Shown: positions 26,251 through 34,202, counted from the stretch's first letter. The stretch: DNA of 64,000 nucleotides from an uncultured Lachnospiraceae bacterium (GCA_902780385.1 CACZFF010000012.1:31316-95315); one strand, 5' to 3'. A program made the numbers and translations. The notes: generated by a model not told the origin, from the sequence alone.

Positions 26251-27000
26251 AGGCTTGTCCATGAGCTTCTGTGCCAGTTCCAGGAAGGTGCGGCTGACAG
26301 GAAGGCCGGGGTCGGCCTCGATGGTGGTCATGCCGCGGTCCTCGCAGCGGGTGATATCATCACTGCGGGGGACTTCACCCACGATCTCCAGACTCTTGGA
26401 ATCCGCAAAGGCACGGACTTTCTCATCCTCGCCCACGACATTGCGGTGGTTGAGGATCACACCCCTGAGACGGGCATAGCTTCTGTCCTCGAAGTTCTCA
26501 ACGGCGGTCGCGATATTGTTGGCCGCATAGAGTGCCATTTTTTCACCCGATGTGACGATCAGGACCTGCTCCGCATATCCTTCGCGGATAGGTGCTGCAA
26601 ATCCGCCGCAGACCACGTCGCCCAGGACATCGTAGAGGACAACATCCGGCTTCCATGTCTCGAACAGACGCAGGTCCTCCAGCAGCTGGAAGGTTGCAAT
26701 GATCCCTCTGCCGGCGCAGCCAAGGCCGGGAGTAGGGCCGCCGGTCTCAATACAGAGGATTCCGCCGAAACCGACGCGGGAAATCTCATCCAGCGTCTCG
26801 GGATCTTCGTCCTCCTCCCGCAGATAGTTCATGACGGGCCTCAGGGGCTGCCCGCCCAGAAGATTGATGGTGGAATCCGCCTTGGGGTCACAGCCGATCT
26901 GGATCACCCGTTTTCCGAGTGTCGCGAAGGCCGCCGCAAGATGACTTGTCACTGTTGATTTACCGATTCCGCCTTTGCCGTAAATAGCGATTTTGATCAT
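26245..27000 (-). CDS. NifH-like iron-protein ATPase (copy B)
   Basis: A 251-residue NifH/BchL/CfbC-family ATPase, closer to canonical NifH in length and spacing than copy A. The P-loop is [11 protein letters not shown]. The [4Fe-4S] ligands are Cys95 in GLGCAGRG and Cys131 in [11 protein letters not shown], nearly the same numbers as in Azotobacter NifH (97 and 132), and the following Arg is conserved. It is the first gene of the 15.6-kb cluster and is followed by the fused component-1 protein, its likely partner. The AAGGAG ribosome site lies inside a hairpin (27007-27040), which suggests regulated translation or attenuation. Nitrogen fixation is not indicated. Confidence 0.9.
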   Translation of the reverse strand: MIKIAIYGKGGIGKSTVTSHLAAAFATLGKRVIQIGCDPKADSTINLLGGQPLRPVMNYLREEDEDPETLDEISRVGFGGILCIETGGPTPGLGCAGRGIIATFQLLEDLRLFETWKPDVVLYDVLGDVVCGGFAAPIREGYAEQVLIVTSGEKMALYAANNIATAVENFEDRSYARLRGVILNHRNVVGEDEKVRAFADSKSLEIVGEVPRSDDITRCEDRGMTTIEADPGLPVSRTFLELAQKLMDKPQ

Positions 27001-27006
27001 AAAAAA

Positions 27007-27040
27007 GACTCCTTTATGCGCACGGGACGCAAAAGGAGCC
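27007..27040 (-). promoter_or_regulatory. Hairpin that masks the ribosome site of nifH-like B
   Basis: On the minus strand CTCCTTT pairs with AAAGGAG, with an inner TGCG/CGCA extension, and six T residues follow directly before the ATG. The Shine-Dalgarno is therefore fully inside the stem. The stem plus T-run also resembles an intrinsic terminator. Either reading makes it a candidate control point for the whole downstream cluster. Confidence 0.6.
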
Positions 27041-27416
27041 TTTTATTGTAAACCAATTCCGGAATGATCCGGTCATACTGCTGCACAGAAAATCTGCCTT
27101 TCAGGATAGGGATCTGTCCAGGCAAAACAGACGCCGGGACAATCAGGCCGCATTCCTGAAAATCGAGACCATTCTCATGCAATCGTATGTTTTTTGTCAG
27201 GCTCTTTCGGGTCGAAACGCATGCTTCCCGTCAGGTTGACAGTATATATTCATTTGATTGCGGTAAGCCGGGAAGATGTCAGGAAATGATTGCTGGCATT
27301 TTCCGGGCACACCCTTGTTTGGTTATATTATTTAATCCTGGTCAGACCTTCGCTGCTGTCCGCGGAGGGCAGAAACTGGATTTCATCCCCAGCCTGCGGA
27401 GAGCGGAAACAGGATC
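27041..27416 (-). other. Noncoding leader region upstream of the cluster
   Basis: About 375 bases without a credible gene between psuG and nifH-like B. A short minus-strand frame (26997-27182) lacks a ribosome site and overlaps the hairpin. A TATACT sequence near 27240 could be a -10 element, but I see no convincing -35. An imperfect inverted repeat around 27197-27240 (GTCAGG / CCTGAC arms) is present. I could not match the region to a known riboswitch class by eye. Confidence 0.5.
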
Positions 27417-29024
27417 TTATCTCTTGCCGCGAAGAGCGGTAGCGATCTTTGCAGCGAGGACGGCGTTGTTGAGCAGGAAGGCCTTCTGGGATTCCATACT
27501 CTCTTTGCCGAGGTACTCTCTGATACGGCCCATCATGTAGCCGGTGATCGCCTTGCCCTGAACGTTGTTCTTCTCAACATCGTGCATTGCTTCGTCGACA
27601 GCCATACGGGTCTTGACGGGATCCAGCTCATATTCCTTGGGAACAGGGTTCACGACCAGAACGCCGCCGGGGATTCCCATCTTGGCCTTGATCTTCATGA
27701 CCTCTGCCAGCTCAGCGGGGGTATCCATACGATAGGTGAGGCGGAATCCGCTGCCGCGGACCATGTACTCGGGCATGCGGTCTGTGCCGTAGCCGATGAC
27801 CGGAACGCCCTTTGTCTCGAGGTATTCCATGGTCAGGTTCAGGTCCAGGATCGGCTTTGTGCCGGAACATACGACCATGACAGCGTTGCTGGCGAGGGAC
27901 TCGAGGTCAGTGGAGATATCCATGGACTTCTCTGCGCCGATCTGGGCACCGCCGATACCGGAGCCGCAGGCGACAACACAGCCGACCATAGCTGCTGCCG
28001 ATACAGCTGCCGCGATGGTCATAACGCCGTCCGCTCTCTTGGCCAGAAGGATCGGAATATCTCTTGCGGAGGCCTTGAAGATGGAGCCGCGCTTGTTCTC
28101 CAGATAATAGATCTCATCATCAGTCAGACCGATGTGGATCACGCCGTTGATAATCGCGACAAAAGCGGGGCAGGCGCCGTTATCCCTGACGGTTTTCTGC
28201 ATAGCCTTTGCAAAATCGTAGATTCCGGGATAGATCATGCCGCCGAAAGTAGCAGCGCTTTCCATGATAACGAGGGGCTTGCCGGCATCGATGGCATGCT
28301 GTACCTCATCAGAGAAGACGATATAGTTCTTGGCTGCGTCGTCGATTTCGATATCCTGAAGCATATCCTCATCTGCTGCGGAAGCTTCCTCATGGACTGC
28401 GGAGAACATCTCGACAAAGAGCATCCATGAATTGATATTGTCATGGAAATCCGGTGTGGCGATCAGATCGCCGTCATCTGAGAAGAGGTAACTGGTGGAA
28501 GGCTCATAAAGATCATCATCCGCAGGAAGCTCTTCAATTTCGCCGTCTTCAACCTTATCCACCCAGGACATATCCATGAGCTGTTCTGTCTCTACGCCGA
28601 ACCATCCGTTAGCAAAAACATAAATCTTGCTGACACGTCCGCCGTTGCCGATCATCGCGCCGCGGATGGTCTGGGAGACATCATCTTCGTCTTCGAAGAA
28701 AGCGATGATATTCTCTGCGGCGTCCTCAGGGCTGATTCCTTCAACACCGACATGGTTGGAGGTGATCGCAATGGAAACATTGCTCATGACAACCTGCTCG
28801 CCGGCATCGCGCATTGCTAAAAGATTAGCGAAGAATGCCCGGTCACGCAGAAGACTGAACATGACATCAGCGGGAATGTAGGATTCTTCAGAATCCATCA
28901 GACCTGCGTATTCCTCCTGTATATCATGTGACCCCATGCGAAGCAGTTCTTCCACGCTGAACGCATTTTCCATGTAATAGGCAGATCCATATTTCTTAAA
29001 AAAATCAGATGCTATCTGTCCCAT
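27417..29024 (-). CDS. psuG: Pseudouridine-5'-phosphate glycosidase with a long N-terminal extension
   Basis: The C-terminal 305 residues (about 230-535) match PsuG, which splits pseudouridine 5'-phosphate to uracil and ribose 5-phosphate. Visible family features are PLVIMESAATFGG, GACPAFVAIINGV, the metal Asp region MDISTDLESL and the catalytic Lys in VVCSGTKPILDL. The His of the E. coli SHG motif and the His near the GGIGG loop are replaced (Phe-Gly-Gly and Gln). The first 230 residues are a domain I do not recognise, acidic in part, with SNVSIAITSNHVGVEGISPE. The usual PsuG length is about 300, so this is a fusion. PsuK is not adjacent. A good promoter lies at 29154-29182. Confidence 0.85.
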   Translation of the reverse strand: MGQIASDFFKKYGSAYYMENAFSVEELLRMGSHDIQEEYAGLMDSEESYIPADVMFSLLRDRAFFANLLAMRDAGEQVVMSNVSIAITSNHVGVEGISPEDAAENIIAFFEDEDDVSQTIRGAMIGNGGRVSKIYVFANGWFGVETEQLMDMSWVDKVEDGEIEELPADDDLYEPSTSYLFSDDGDLIATPDFHDNINSWMLFVEMFSAVHEEASAADEDMLQDIEIDDAAKNYIVFSDEVQHAIDAGKPLVIMESAATFGGMIYPGIYDFAKAMQKTVRDNGACPAFVAIINGVIHIGLTDDEIYYLENKRGSIFKASARDIPILLAKRADGVMTIAAAVSAAAMVGCVVACGSGIGGAQIGAEKSMDISTDLESLASNAVMVVCSGTKPILDLNLTMEYLETKGVPVIGYGTDRMPEYMVRGSGFRLTYRMDTPAELAEVMKIKAKMGIPGGVLVVNPVPKEYELDPVKTRMAVDEAMHDVEKNNVQGKAITGYMMGRIREYLGKESMESQKAFLLNNAVLAAKIATALRGKR

Positions 29025-29153
29025 AATCGCCTCCCTCGAAAAAGCCGATGCTTACGGAAATGCCATTTTTCTATAGACGCGGCAAAACCACTCTGTGTTG
29101 AGAATTTCTGTTCCGCAGAGCATCATTGACAGTAGATTAACATTACTTGTTAT

Positions 29154-29182
29154 ATTATATAGTCAAGAGCTGTCTTTTTCAA
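29154..29182 (-). promoter_or_regulatory. Promoter of psuG
   Basis: Read on the minus strand: TTGAAA (29182-29177), 17 bases, then a perfect TATAAT (29159-29154). It leaves a leader of about 120 bases before the psuG start. Confidence 0.8.
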
Positions 29183-29213
29183 TGCAAGTTTTCTATGAAT
29201 ATATACTTTTATA

Positions 29214-29366
29214 GTTACTGTACACGCCCTATCGAGGGCGTGTACAAGTAACGTTGCGAAAATCGCATTCCAATGCGCTGTGCGCGCGATTTCCGCCGTT
29301 TAACTCGGGTTTTTCGCGAAAAGCGCGCGAAAAACACCTCGCGTTTCAGGTGGGTCTGTACAGTAG
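29214..29366 (+). repeat. Covarying multi-hairpin element, copy 1
   Basis: A 153-bp element of four consecutive hairpins with conserved joints GTAACGTTGCGA, ATTCCAA, CGTTTAACTCGGG and CCTCGCGT. Stems are TACACGCCC/GGGCGTGTA, AAATCGC/GCGATTT, TTTTTCGCG/CGCGAAAAA and CACCT/AGGTG. The 5' end TACTGTACA also pairs perfectly with the 3' end TGTACAGTA. The copy at 43518-43673 (opposite orientation) keeps joints and pairing but has different bases in the stems. No reading frame is carried. Confidence 0.8.
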
Positions 29367-29508
29367 CCTTTTATACTAATTAATAACCCTGCGCCGCCTG
29401 TCCTTTGTGCGCTTGTGACAAACCAGACTTTACAGCTGTGCAGAACTCCTGTTCTGAACATCTCCGAACAGACACTGAAGAGTGGAATGAGCCTGCGGTG
29501 GCGGTCCT
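29367..29508. other. Noncoding stretch between two repeats
   Basis: Together with the flanking repeats this fills the 592-base gap between psuG and the phosphoesterase gene (29025-29616). I see no gene, terminator or promoter in this part. Confidence 0.5.
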
Positions 29509-29618
29509 GAGTCTTCGGGGACGGTTCTGAGTCTTCGGGGACGGTTCTGACTGACTCATTGCACGCAAGGAGTCAGTCAGAACCGTCCCCATTGACTCGG
29601 AACCGTCCCCATTGACTC
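29509..29618. repeat. GGGACGGTTCT-family nested palindrome after the phosphoesterase gene
   Basis: Two direct GAGTCTTCGGGGACGGTTCT units are followed by two inverted units. The inner pair forms perfect 21-bp arms (29537-29557 and 29570-29590), and the outer units can pair around it. The stop codon TGA of the phosphoesterase (29619-29617) is the first triplet of the TGAGTC end, exactly as at polA. Confidence 0.85.
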
Positions 29619-30207
29619 ATACCTCTACATAATAGTATTCGCTTGCATTGATCATGCGCGTTCCGCTCTCGTGAACAAGTTCGCGCTGAAAATGCCCGTA
29701 GCTTTGATGGACATGTCCGTGAAACATGTAGCCCGGCCGTATGACATTGAGGAAGGTATTGAAACAATTGAATCCTCTGTGGGGAAGGTCCTCCATATCT
29801 CCCCAGCCTCTGGCGGGCGCATGGGTGACGAGAATGTCAACCCCGCCGTACAGGATCGACTTGAGCCTTGCCTTAAAAGCCCGCTTTCTCATCTCTCCTT
29901 CTGTATACATGCAGGGTCCTTCCTTATAGCGGAGAGATCCGCCCAGTCCCAGGATCCGGAGCCCCTTATAGCGAACGATCTTATCTTCGATACATTCACA
30001 ACCCTCGGGAGGATTCTTCAGGTAGCTGCCATCGTGGTTGCCGTGCACATACATGAGGGGGCAATGGGCAAAAGTCACCAGAAATTCCAGATAGCGGTGA
30101 TTGAGGTCCCCGCAGGAAATAATCAGTTCTACATCCTCGAGCCTGGACGGCTCGAAGAAATCCCAGAGTGCTTTCGATTCTGTATCTGCAATCACCAGTA
30201 TTTTCAC
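29617..30207 (-). CDS. Calcineurin-like metallophosphoesterase
   Basis: A 196-residue cytoplasmic phosphoesterase. The dimetal motifs are present: an initial Asp in ILVIADTES, ISCGDLNH, VHGNHDGS, VTHAPARGWGD and FHGHVHQSYG. The first motif is DxE rather than the usual DxH, so one ligand is altered. I start at a GTG (30207) with GGGGG five bases upstream, giving MKILVIAD; an ATG nine codons earlier lacks a ribosome site. The substrate is unknown; related small enzymes act on cyclic nucleotides or phosphodiesters. Confidence 0.8.
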   Translation of the reverse strand: MKILVIADTESKALWDFFEPSRLEDVELIISCGDLNHRYLEFLVTFAHCPLMYVHGNHDGSYLKNPPEGCECIEDKIVRYKGLRILGLGGSLRYKEGPCMYTEGEMRKRAFKARLKSILYGGVDILVTHAPARGWGDMEDLPHRGFNCFNTFLNVIRPGYMFHGHVHQSYGHFQRELVHESGTRMINASEYYYVEV

Positions 30208-30312
30208 TGTAACCCCCGGTTTTTTAACTATCATCCGCGATCCGGTCTTTTCTCTTTCAGTATGTTTCCTGTGGAAGGTGTACTGTAACCTTTAGTCTAT
30301 CCGACTTTACTT

Positions 30313-32397
30313 CTATTCTGCATCACCGACATCAGCGCCGCTGTCATCGGCATCGCCGGCATCTGCATCACATGCATCTGTGCCGCAGTCATTGGCATCT
30401 CCGGTATCTGCATCGCCGGTATCTGCAGCACCTGTATCAGCATCGCCAGCATCTGCATCTCCGGTATCTGCATCGCCGGTATCTGCATCGCTGATATCAG
30501 CGCCGCAGACATTCTCTGCAAGCCAGTCCATGGACATGATTTCCGCGGGTGTGAGCGAAACACCTTCTGTTCCGTGCACACCGCCGTCCCTGTCGTAGAT
30601 GACTCCTTGGAAAGGGCTCACCCTTCCCTCTATGACCCCTTTTCGCAGAAGTTCATAGAGTCTGTAGACGGGACGAGGCAGATCATCCGACAAAATAATA
30701 TCGATCAGGCCTGATTCAAGTCCCAGCCAGTAATTGAGCGAATAGTCTTTCCTGGACGCGGCCAAACTGTCGTATGTCCCGTCGATGACTTTGCGTACAA
30801 CCAGCTCATAGAACATGCCCCAGTTCCAGATAGGGGCTGCAATTCTCTTCTGCTCTCCGTTTTCACCCAGTTCAAACACGCCGTATCGGCGGATGCGCTC
30901 CTCCGGACGGATCATATCTATATCGGAGAACATACTGATCTGTTTTGCTGTATTCTTCACCGATCCGGAAAGACTATCGGAAGAAATGCTTTCATTTCTG
31001 GGTTCACTGCCGACCCATTGAAGGACGACTTTGCAGTAGGGATCAATGAGCTGGGCTCCCAGGGCAAAGGCATTTATGTTGGGGATCGCAGCCACATCCT
31101 GCCTGCCGGCAACGTATCAGATCCTGTGATCATCCTCCATACTGGCCGCCAGGGCGCCCAGAAGGAACTTGGCCTCGTACATTTTTCCGTAGTAAAAACG
31201 CAGAGCATGATTTGACTGATTGACACTGCAGTGGAGGATCTTGATCTCCGGATGCTCCACTGCAAAACGGAGTGCGTATGGCCTGAGCGAGTCGTAAGTC
31301 GTAAAGACCACCCGGCAGTTCTCCGCCAGAATAGTGTCAAAAGCCTCTCCGATTTCTTCCTCATTACTGCAATTGTAAAAGCATGTAGTTTCCACGATAC
31401 TCCCGAAGGCTTCTTTGAGGTGATTCATGCCCAGCATATGGCCATAGACCCATCCTGAGTCATCCGGGTTCTTTTCATGGATAAAGGCCACCCGCAGAGG
31501 ATGCGCGGGGGAATAAGCCTGCCTGGGCAGCACAGGCACAGGGATTTTGGAGATCGCCAGCTTTTTGGCCGGCGTCTCCGCGTCCTTCCGGCTCTCGATC
31601 AGGGCGATCCTGTCCGGCTGCGAGGCGACAAAATATTCTTGCCTGAGTTTGGCAAGACGTTTTCCGATTACATCTCTCCCCTCCCGAGTCAGGCTGTCGA
31701 GGCTGTAGACGCTCAGATAGATCAGGAGGGCATCTCCGACAGTGAGATTAAGCTTCTGTCCGCCCCTTGCCAGATAGATTTCCTTGAAGGCGATGAAGCC
31801 GGCATGCAGCTTCTCGAGGAGCTCCTCCGGCCAGGGATCGTGCAGGTTCTGCTGAAGAATGCGGGCCAGCTGGTTATATCTGCCCGGCGCAGAAAAAACA
31901 ATCTCAAAACTCTTTGTCACCTGGTAAAAATCAAGATACTCGTAATAAGTCCTGCTCTGTTCGGAATCTGTCCTGGGCGGCCTGATCCGTATGATATTGG
32001 CCAAAACAGATGCGGCACCGACGTAATTCAGGACAGAGATCCGCTTGTTTCCCTCCTGGACATAGAAGCGGTTCATGAACTCATAGACTTTGACGGGATC
32101 CCGGATCCCTTCTTCCACCTGGGAGTCATAGAGATTGCTCCATTTTGCAGCAAACTCCGAATCCTCATCCACCAGAGGCATGAAGTTGGCCGCAAAAGCA
32201 TTCTGACGCCCGGTCGTCCTGGTCCCGACCACCATATCCAGCGGGATCTCTGCCAGCCCCAGACTGATCTCGGGCATCCGGTCCACGCCGCTGACCATTT
32301 CCTCCAGGGAAGGAAGATAGGGGTACTGCCCCTTCACAAGCCTTCTTCTATATTCACGTTCACCCAGTTTTTTTGCCTTGCTGTAATCCATGATCAT
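30313..32397 (-). pseudogene. ParB-like/BMP-family fusion protein interrupted by an in-frame TGA
   Basis: One continuous frame of 695 codons is split by a single TGA at 31119-31117. The N-part (426 residues) has no signal peptide and holds a ParB/Srx-like segment (RFYVQEGNKRISVLNYVGA, about 110-130), a helical middle and the first half of a BMP-type nucleoside-binding fold. After the stop the same frame continues YVAGRQDVAAIPNINAF, the second BMP half. BMP proteins usually have Gly-Tyr-Val here, so GGA to TGA is the likely change. The tail (last 65 residues) is an Asp/Ala/Gly/Thr repeat. It may be a recent nonsense mutation, two separately translated halves or a sequencing error. Confidence 0.75.
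30320..30512. repeat. Tandem repeat encoding the Asp/Ala/Gly tail of the BMP-like gene
   Basis: Imperfect 15-bp units (encoding D-T-G-D-A and variants) run for about 190 bases at the 3' end of the broken BMP-like gene. The frame stays open throughout. Confidence 0.75.
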
Positions 32398-32488
32398 AGT
32401 TGGCGCGATGACCTCCTATTTTTCTTTACAATACACAATTTACCAGTGACCTGTTCACAAGCGGCTATTGTAAAAACAACGAAATATC

Positions 32489-32977
32489 TCAGGACCAGCC
32501 CATCTGGTCCGAATCAAGAACGATGGTAAAAGGCCCGTCGTTGACAAGAGAAACCTTCATGAATGATCCGAAGACACCGGTCTGAACAGACATTCCGGCC
32601 GCCCTGCACTTGTCTGCAATGTAGTTGAACATGGGCTCCGCCATATCAGGCAGTCCCGCATGAATAAAGGATGGACGATTTCCTTTCTTGCAGTCCGCAT
32701 AGAGAGTGAACTGGGAGACCAGGAGGACCTCTCCGCCGACTGCGGCCAGATCAAGATTGGTCTTGCCGTTCTCATCTTCAAAAATACGAAGCTTTCGCAT
32801 CTTCTCGACCATCTTGTCCGCGATCGCTTTTGTATCCGTTCCGCTGATGCCGACCAGTACCATAAAGCCGCGCCCTATGCTGCCGGATACATATCCGCCT
32901 CCCTCAGGAATCGTGCCGTCGGCTTCCTCCACTACACGTACAGATGCGTTTTCCACAACCTGAATTACAAATTTCAT
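32489..32977 (-). CDS. dtd: D-aminoacyl-tRNA deacylase
   Basis: Dtd hydrolyses D-amino acids from mischarged tRNAs. The 162-residue protein has both family motifs, SQFTLYAD (about 90-97) and NDGPFTIVL (about 148-156), which form the active site across the dimer. The start has AAAGGA seven bases upstream. In Firmicutes dtd often follows relA; here the ParB/BMP-like pseudogene follows it instead. Confidence 0.93.
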   Translation of the reverse strand: MKFVIQVVENASVRVVEEADGTIPEGGGYVSGSIGRGFMVLVGISGTDTKAIADKMVEKMRKLRIFEDENGKTNLDLAAVGGEVLLVSQFTLYADCKKGNRPSFIHAGLPDMAEPMFNYIADKCRAAGMSVQTGVFGSFMKVSLVNDGPFTIVLDSDQMGWS

Positions 32978-33108
32978 AAAACTGTCCTTTCTAATGATGT
33001 CACAGCAGAGGAATATTGATCCCTCTGCGTTTATTATTTTACAATATAAAGAATTTTACTGTCTATGGAGGTATGAATCTCTGCAATAAATATTCTATGG
33101 CATAAAGA

Positions 33109-33158
33109 AAACCGCTGCCTTAATGACAACGGTTTTCAGAAGCAGGGGAAGAGGGATT
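33109..33158. repeat. Duplicated tRNA-Trp 3' end (candidate attachment-site remnant)
   Basis: The 18 bases AGCAGGGGAAGAGGGATT at 33141-33158 are identical to 34062-34079, the 3' end of the tRNA-Trp gene. Just before them a hairpin (ACCGCTG...TGACAACGG, 33110-33132) resembles the one next to the tRNA at 34026-34049. The rest of the tRNA is missing here. The two copies flank 921 bases that contain the toxin-antitoxin pair. Confidence 0.7.
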
Positions 33159-33247
33159 ATATTCCAAAAACCTCATAACTACACGGAAAACCAGAATTCC
33201 CATAAATTACTACATCATTTGATTATTCTTTCTGGCTTCTGCCTGAC

Positions 33248-33520
33248 TCACATCCCAAACAAATCTGCATGTGTGCCAGTTCTGTAGAGCACAAGAATAT
33301 CTCCGTCATAGCAGTAAATCAGCAGCCAGTCTGGCGAAATATGGCACTCTCGATAAGCTTTATGATCACCTGTCAGTTGGTGGTCTCTGTTTCCATCCGG
33401 CAGCGGGAACGGGATCCGGAGCGTATTAATCACTGTCTGAAGCTTCAGCAGATCATACCCGCGCTTTGTACAGGTCTTAAAATCCTTTTTGAACCGGGAA
33501 GAATATCTTACATCCAGCAT
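33248..33520 (-). CDS. YafQ/RelE-superfamily toxin
   Basis: A 90-residue type II toxin, probably a ribosome-dependent mRNA endonuclease. It matches YafQ closely in the C-terminal half: DHQLTGDHKAYRECHISPDWLLIY and the final RTGTHADLF, retaining His, Asp and the last His of the YafQ active site. It starts two bases after the stop of the antitoxin gene. The order, antitoxin then toxin, is typical. Both lie inside the tRNA-Trp-flanked island. Confidence 0.9.
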   Translation of the reverse strand: MLDVRYSSRFKKDFKTCTKRGYDLLKLQTVINTLRIPFPLPDGNRDHQLTGDHKAYRECHISPDWLLIYCYDGDILVLYRTGTHADLFGM

Positions 33521-33522
33521 TT

Positions 33523-33735
33523 TTAATCCCCCGCCAGCTCAGTAAACAAATCTTCAGTTGATCCGGAAAACAGATACCCGCCGCCTTCCTCGATCTCTTT
33601 GAAGGCCGCAATAGTTTCCTTGTTGGGAGTCTCCGACACGCCATCAAAAACGCCCTGCAAATACGCAAGAACCAATTTAATTTTGTATTCAGGAATCTGA
33701 TCTATTAAAATCTTAGCTTTTTCTCTGTCACTCAT
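33523..33735 (-). CDS. Putative antitoxin of the YafQ-like pair
   Basis: A 70-residue acidic protein starting MSDREKAKILIDQIPEYKI, with a GGAGGGAAAG ribosome site. It is directly upstream of, and two bases from, the YafQ-like toxin. The sequence is not a close RelB/DinJ match: it lacks an obvious ribbon-helix-helix start, and its C-terminal half (KEIEEGGGYLFSG) may wrap the toxin. The role is inferred from position and size. Confidence 0.75.
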   Translation of the reverse strand: MSDREKAKILIDQIPEYKIKLVLAYLQGVFDGVSETPNKETIAAFKEIEEGGGYLFSGSTEDLFTELAGD

Positions 33736-33759
33736 TTTTCTTTCCCTCCACGGGACTCT

Positions 33760-34025
33760 CCCCGTCCCGGCTGGTCATATGCCGCAATCTCATTGTAACA
33801 TGAACCGGCTTTTATTGACAGCTCCCAGACATAAAAAGGCATGACGGGCGGAATCTGCCCGCTCTCTCTGAAGTCGTACCCCACGTTGTACCCCACAGCG
33901 TACCCCATTTACCCCATTTTTTCATGTCCAATAAGACGGACTGAATCAGACACCGGACAACATCAGACAAGGCTAAAAAGGGTACGAGACCCGCATAAAC
34001 ACTGGCTCTCAGGGCAAAAAGTAAG
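33760..34025. other. Noncoding remnant with iterated GTACCCCA motifs
   Basis: No credible gene. Three to four copies of a GTACCCCA/TACCCCA motif lie at 33876-33917, followed by repeated TCAGACA/CCGGACA-like words (33945-33970). Such short iterated sites near a tRNA 3' end resemble arm-type sites of tyrosine integrases, but no integrase gene remains. Confidence 0.4.
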
Positions 34026-34063
34026 ACCGCTGTCAACTCGTGACAACGGCCTATAAATCATAG

Positions 34064-34134
34064 CAGGGGAAGAGGGATTCGAACCCCCATGAACGGTTTT
34101 GGAGACCGTGATACTGCCATTGTATGATTCCCCT
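34064..34134 (-). tRNA. tRNA-Trp (anticodon CCA)
   Basis: A 71-base cloverleaf: acceptor AGGGGAA/TTCCCCT, D arm ATAC/GTAT, anticodon arm ACGGT-CTCCAAA-ACCGT and a T arm with TTCGAAT. The 3' CCA is not encoded. Its 3' end is duplicated at 33141. Confidence 0.93.
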
Positions 34135-34173
34135 AAATATAAGGTTTTCCGGCTTTCCTCAGCCGACTTTGCA

Positions 34174-34202
34174 ATTTTAACACATGCGCAAAGTATATTC
34201 AA
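34174..34202 (-). promoter_or_regulatory. Promoter of tRNA-Trp
   Basis: On the minus strand TTGAAT (34202-34197), 17 bases, then TAAAAT (34179-34174), about 40 bases before the mature tRNA. Confidence 0.65.

Noticed and set aside
11377-27000. A nitrogen-fixation (nif) cluster
   Set aside because: No nifB, no NifD-type FeMo-cofactor ligand pattern that I can identify and no nif regulators; hyp and hydF neighbours point elsewhere.
27041-27416. A SAM, cobalamin, molybdenum-cofactor or NiCo riboswitch upstream of nifH-like B
   Set aside because: None of the conserved core words of these classes could be found by eye; only the ribosome-site hairpin is supported.
29380-29592. A 70-codon minus-strand frame
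   Set aside because: It lies across the GGGACGGTTCT palindrome and has no ribosome site.
31117-31119. Selenocysteine at the in-frame TGA of the BMP-like gene
   Set aside because: Homologues have Gly at this position, not Cys, and no obvious SECIS hairpin follows.
33812-34036. A 74-codon minus-strand frame near tRNA-Trp as an integrase fragment
   Set aside because: It shows no tyrosine recombinase catalytic residues and has Trp/Gly/Thr repeats that reflect the GTACCCCA motif.
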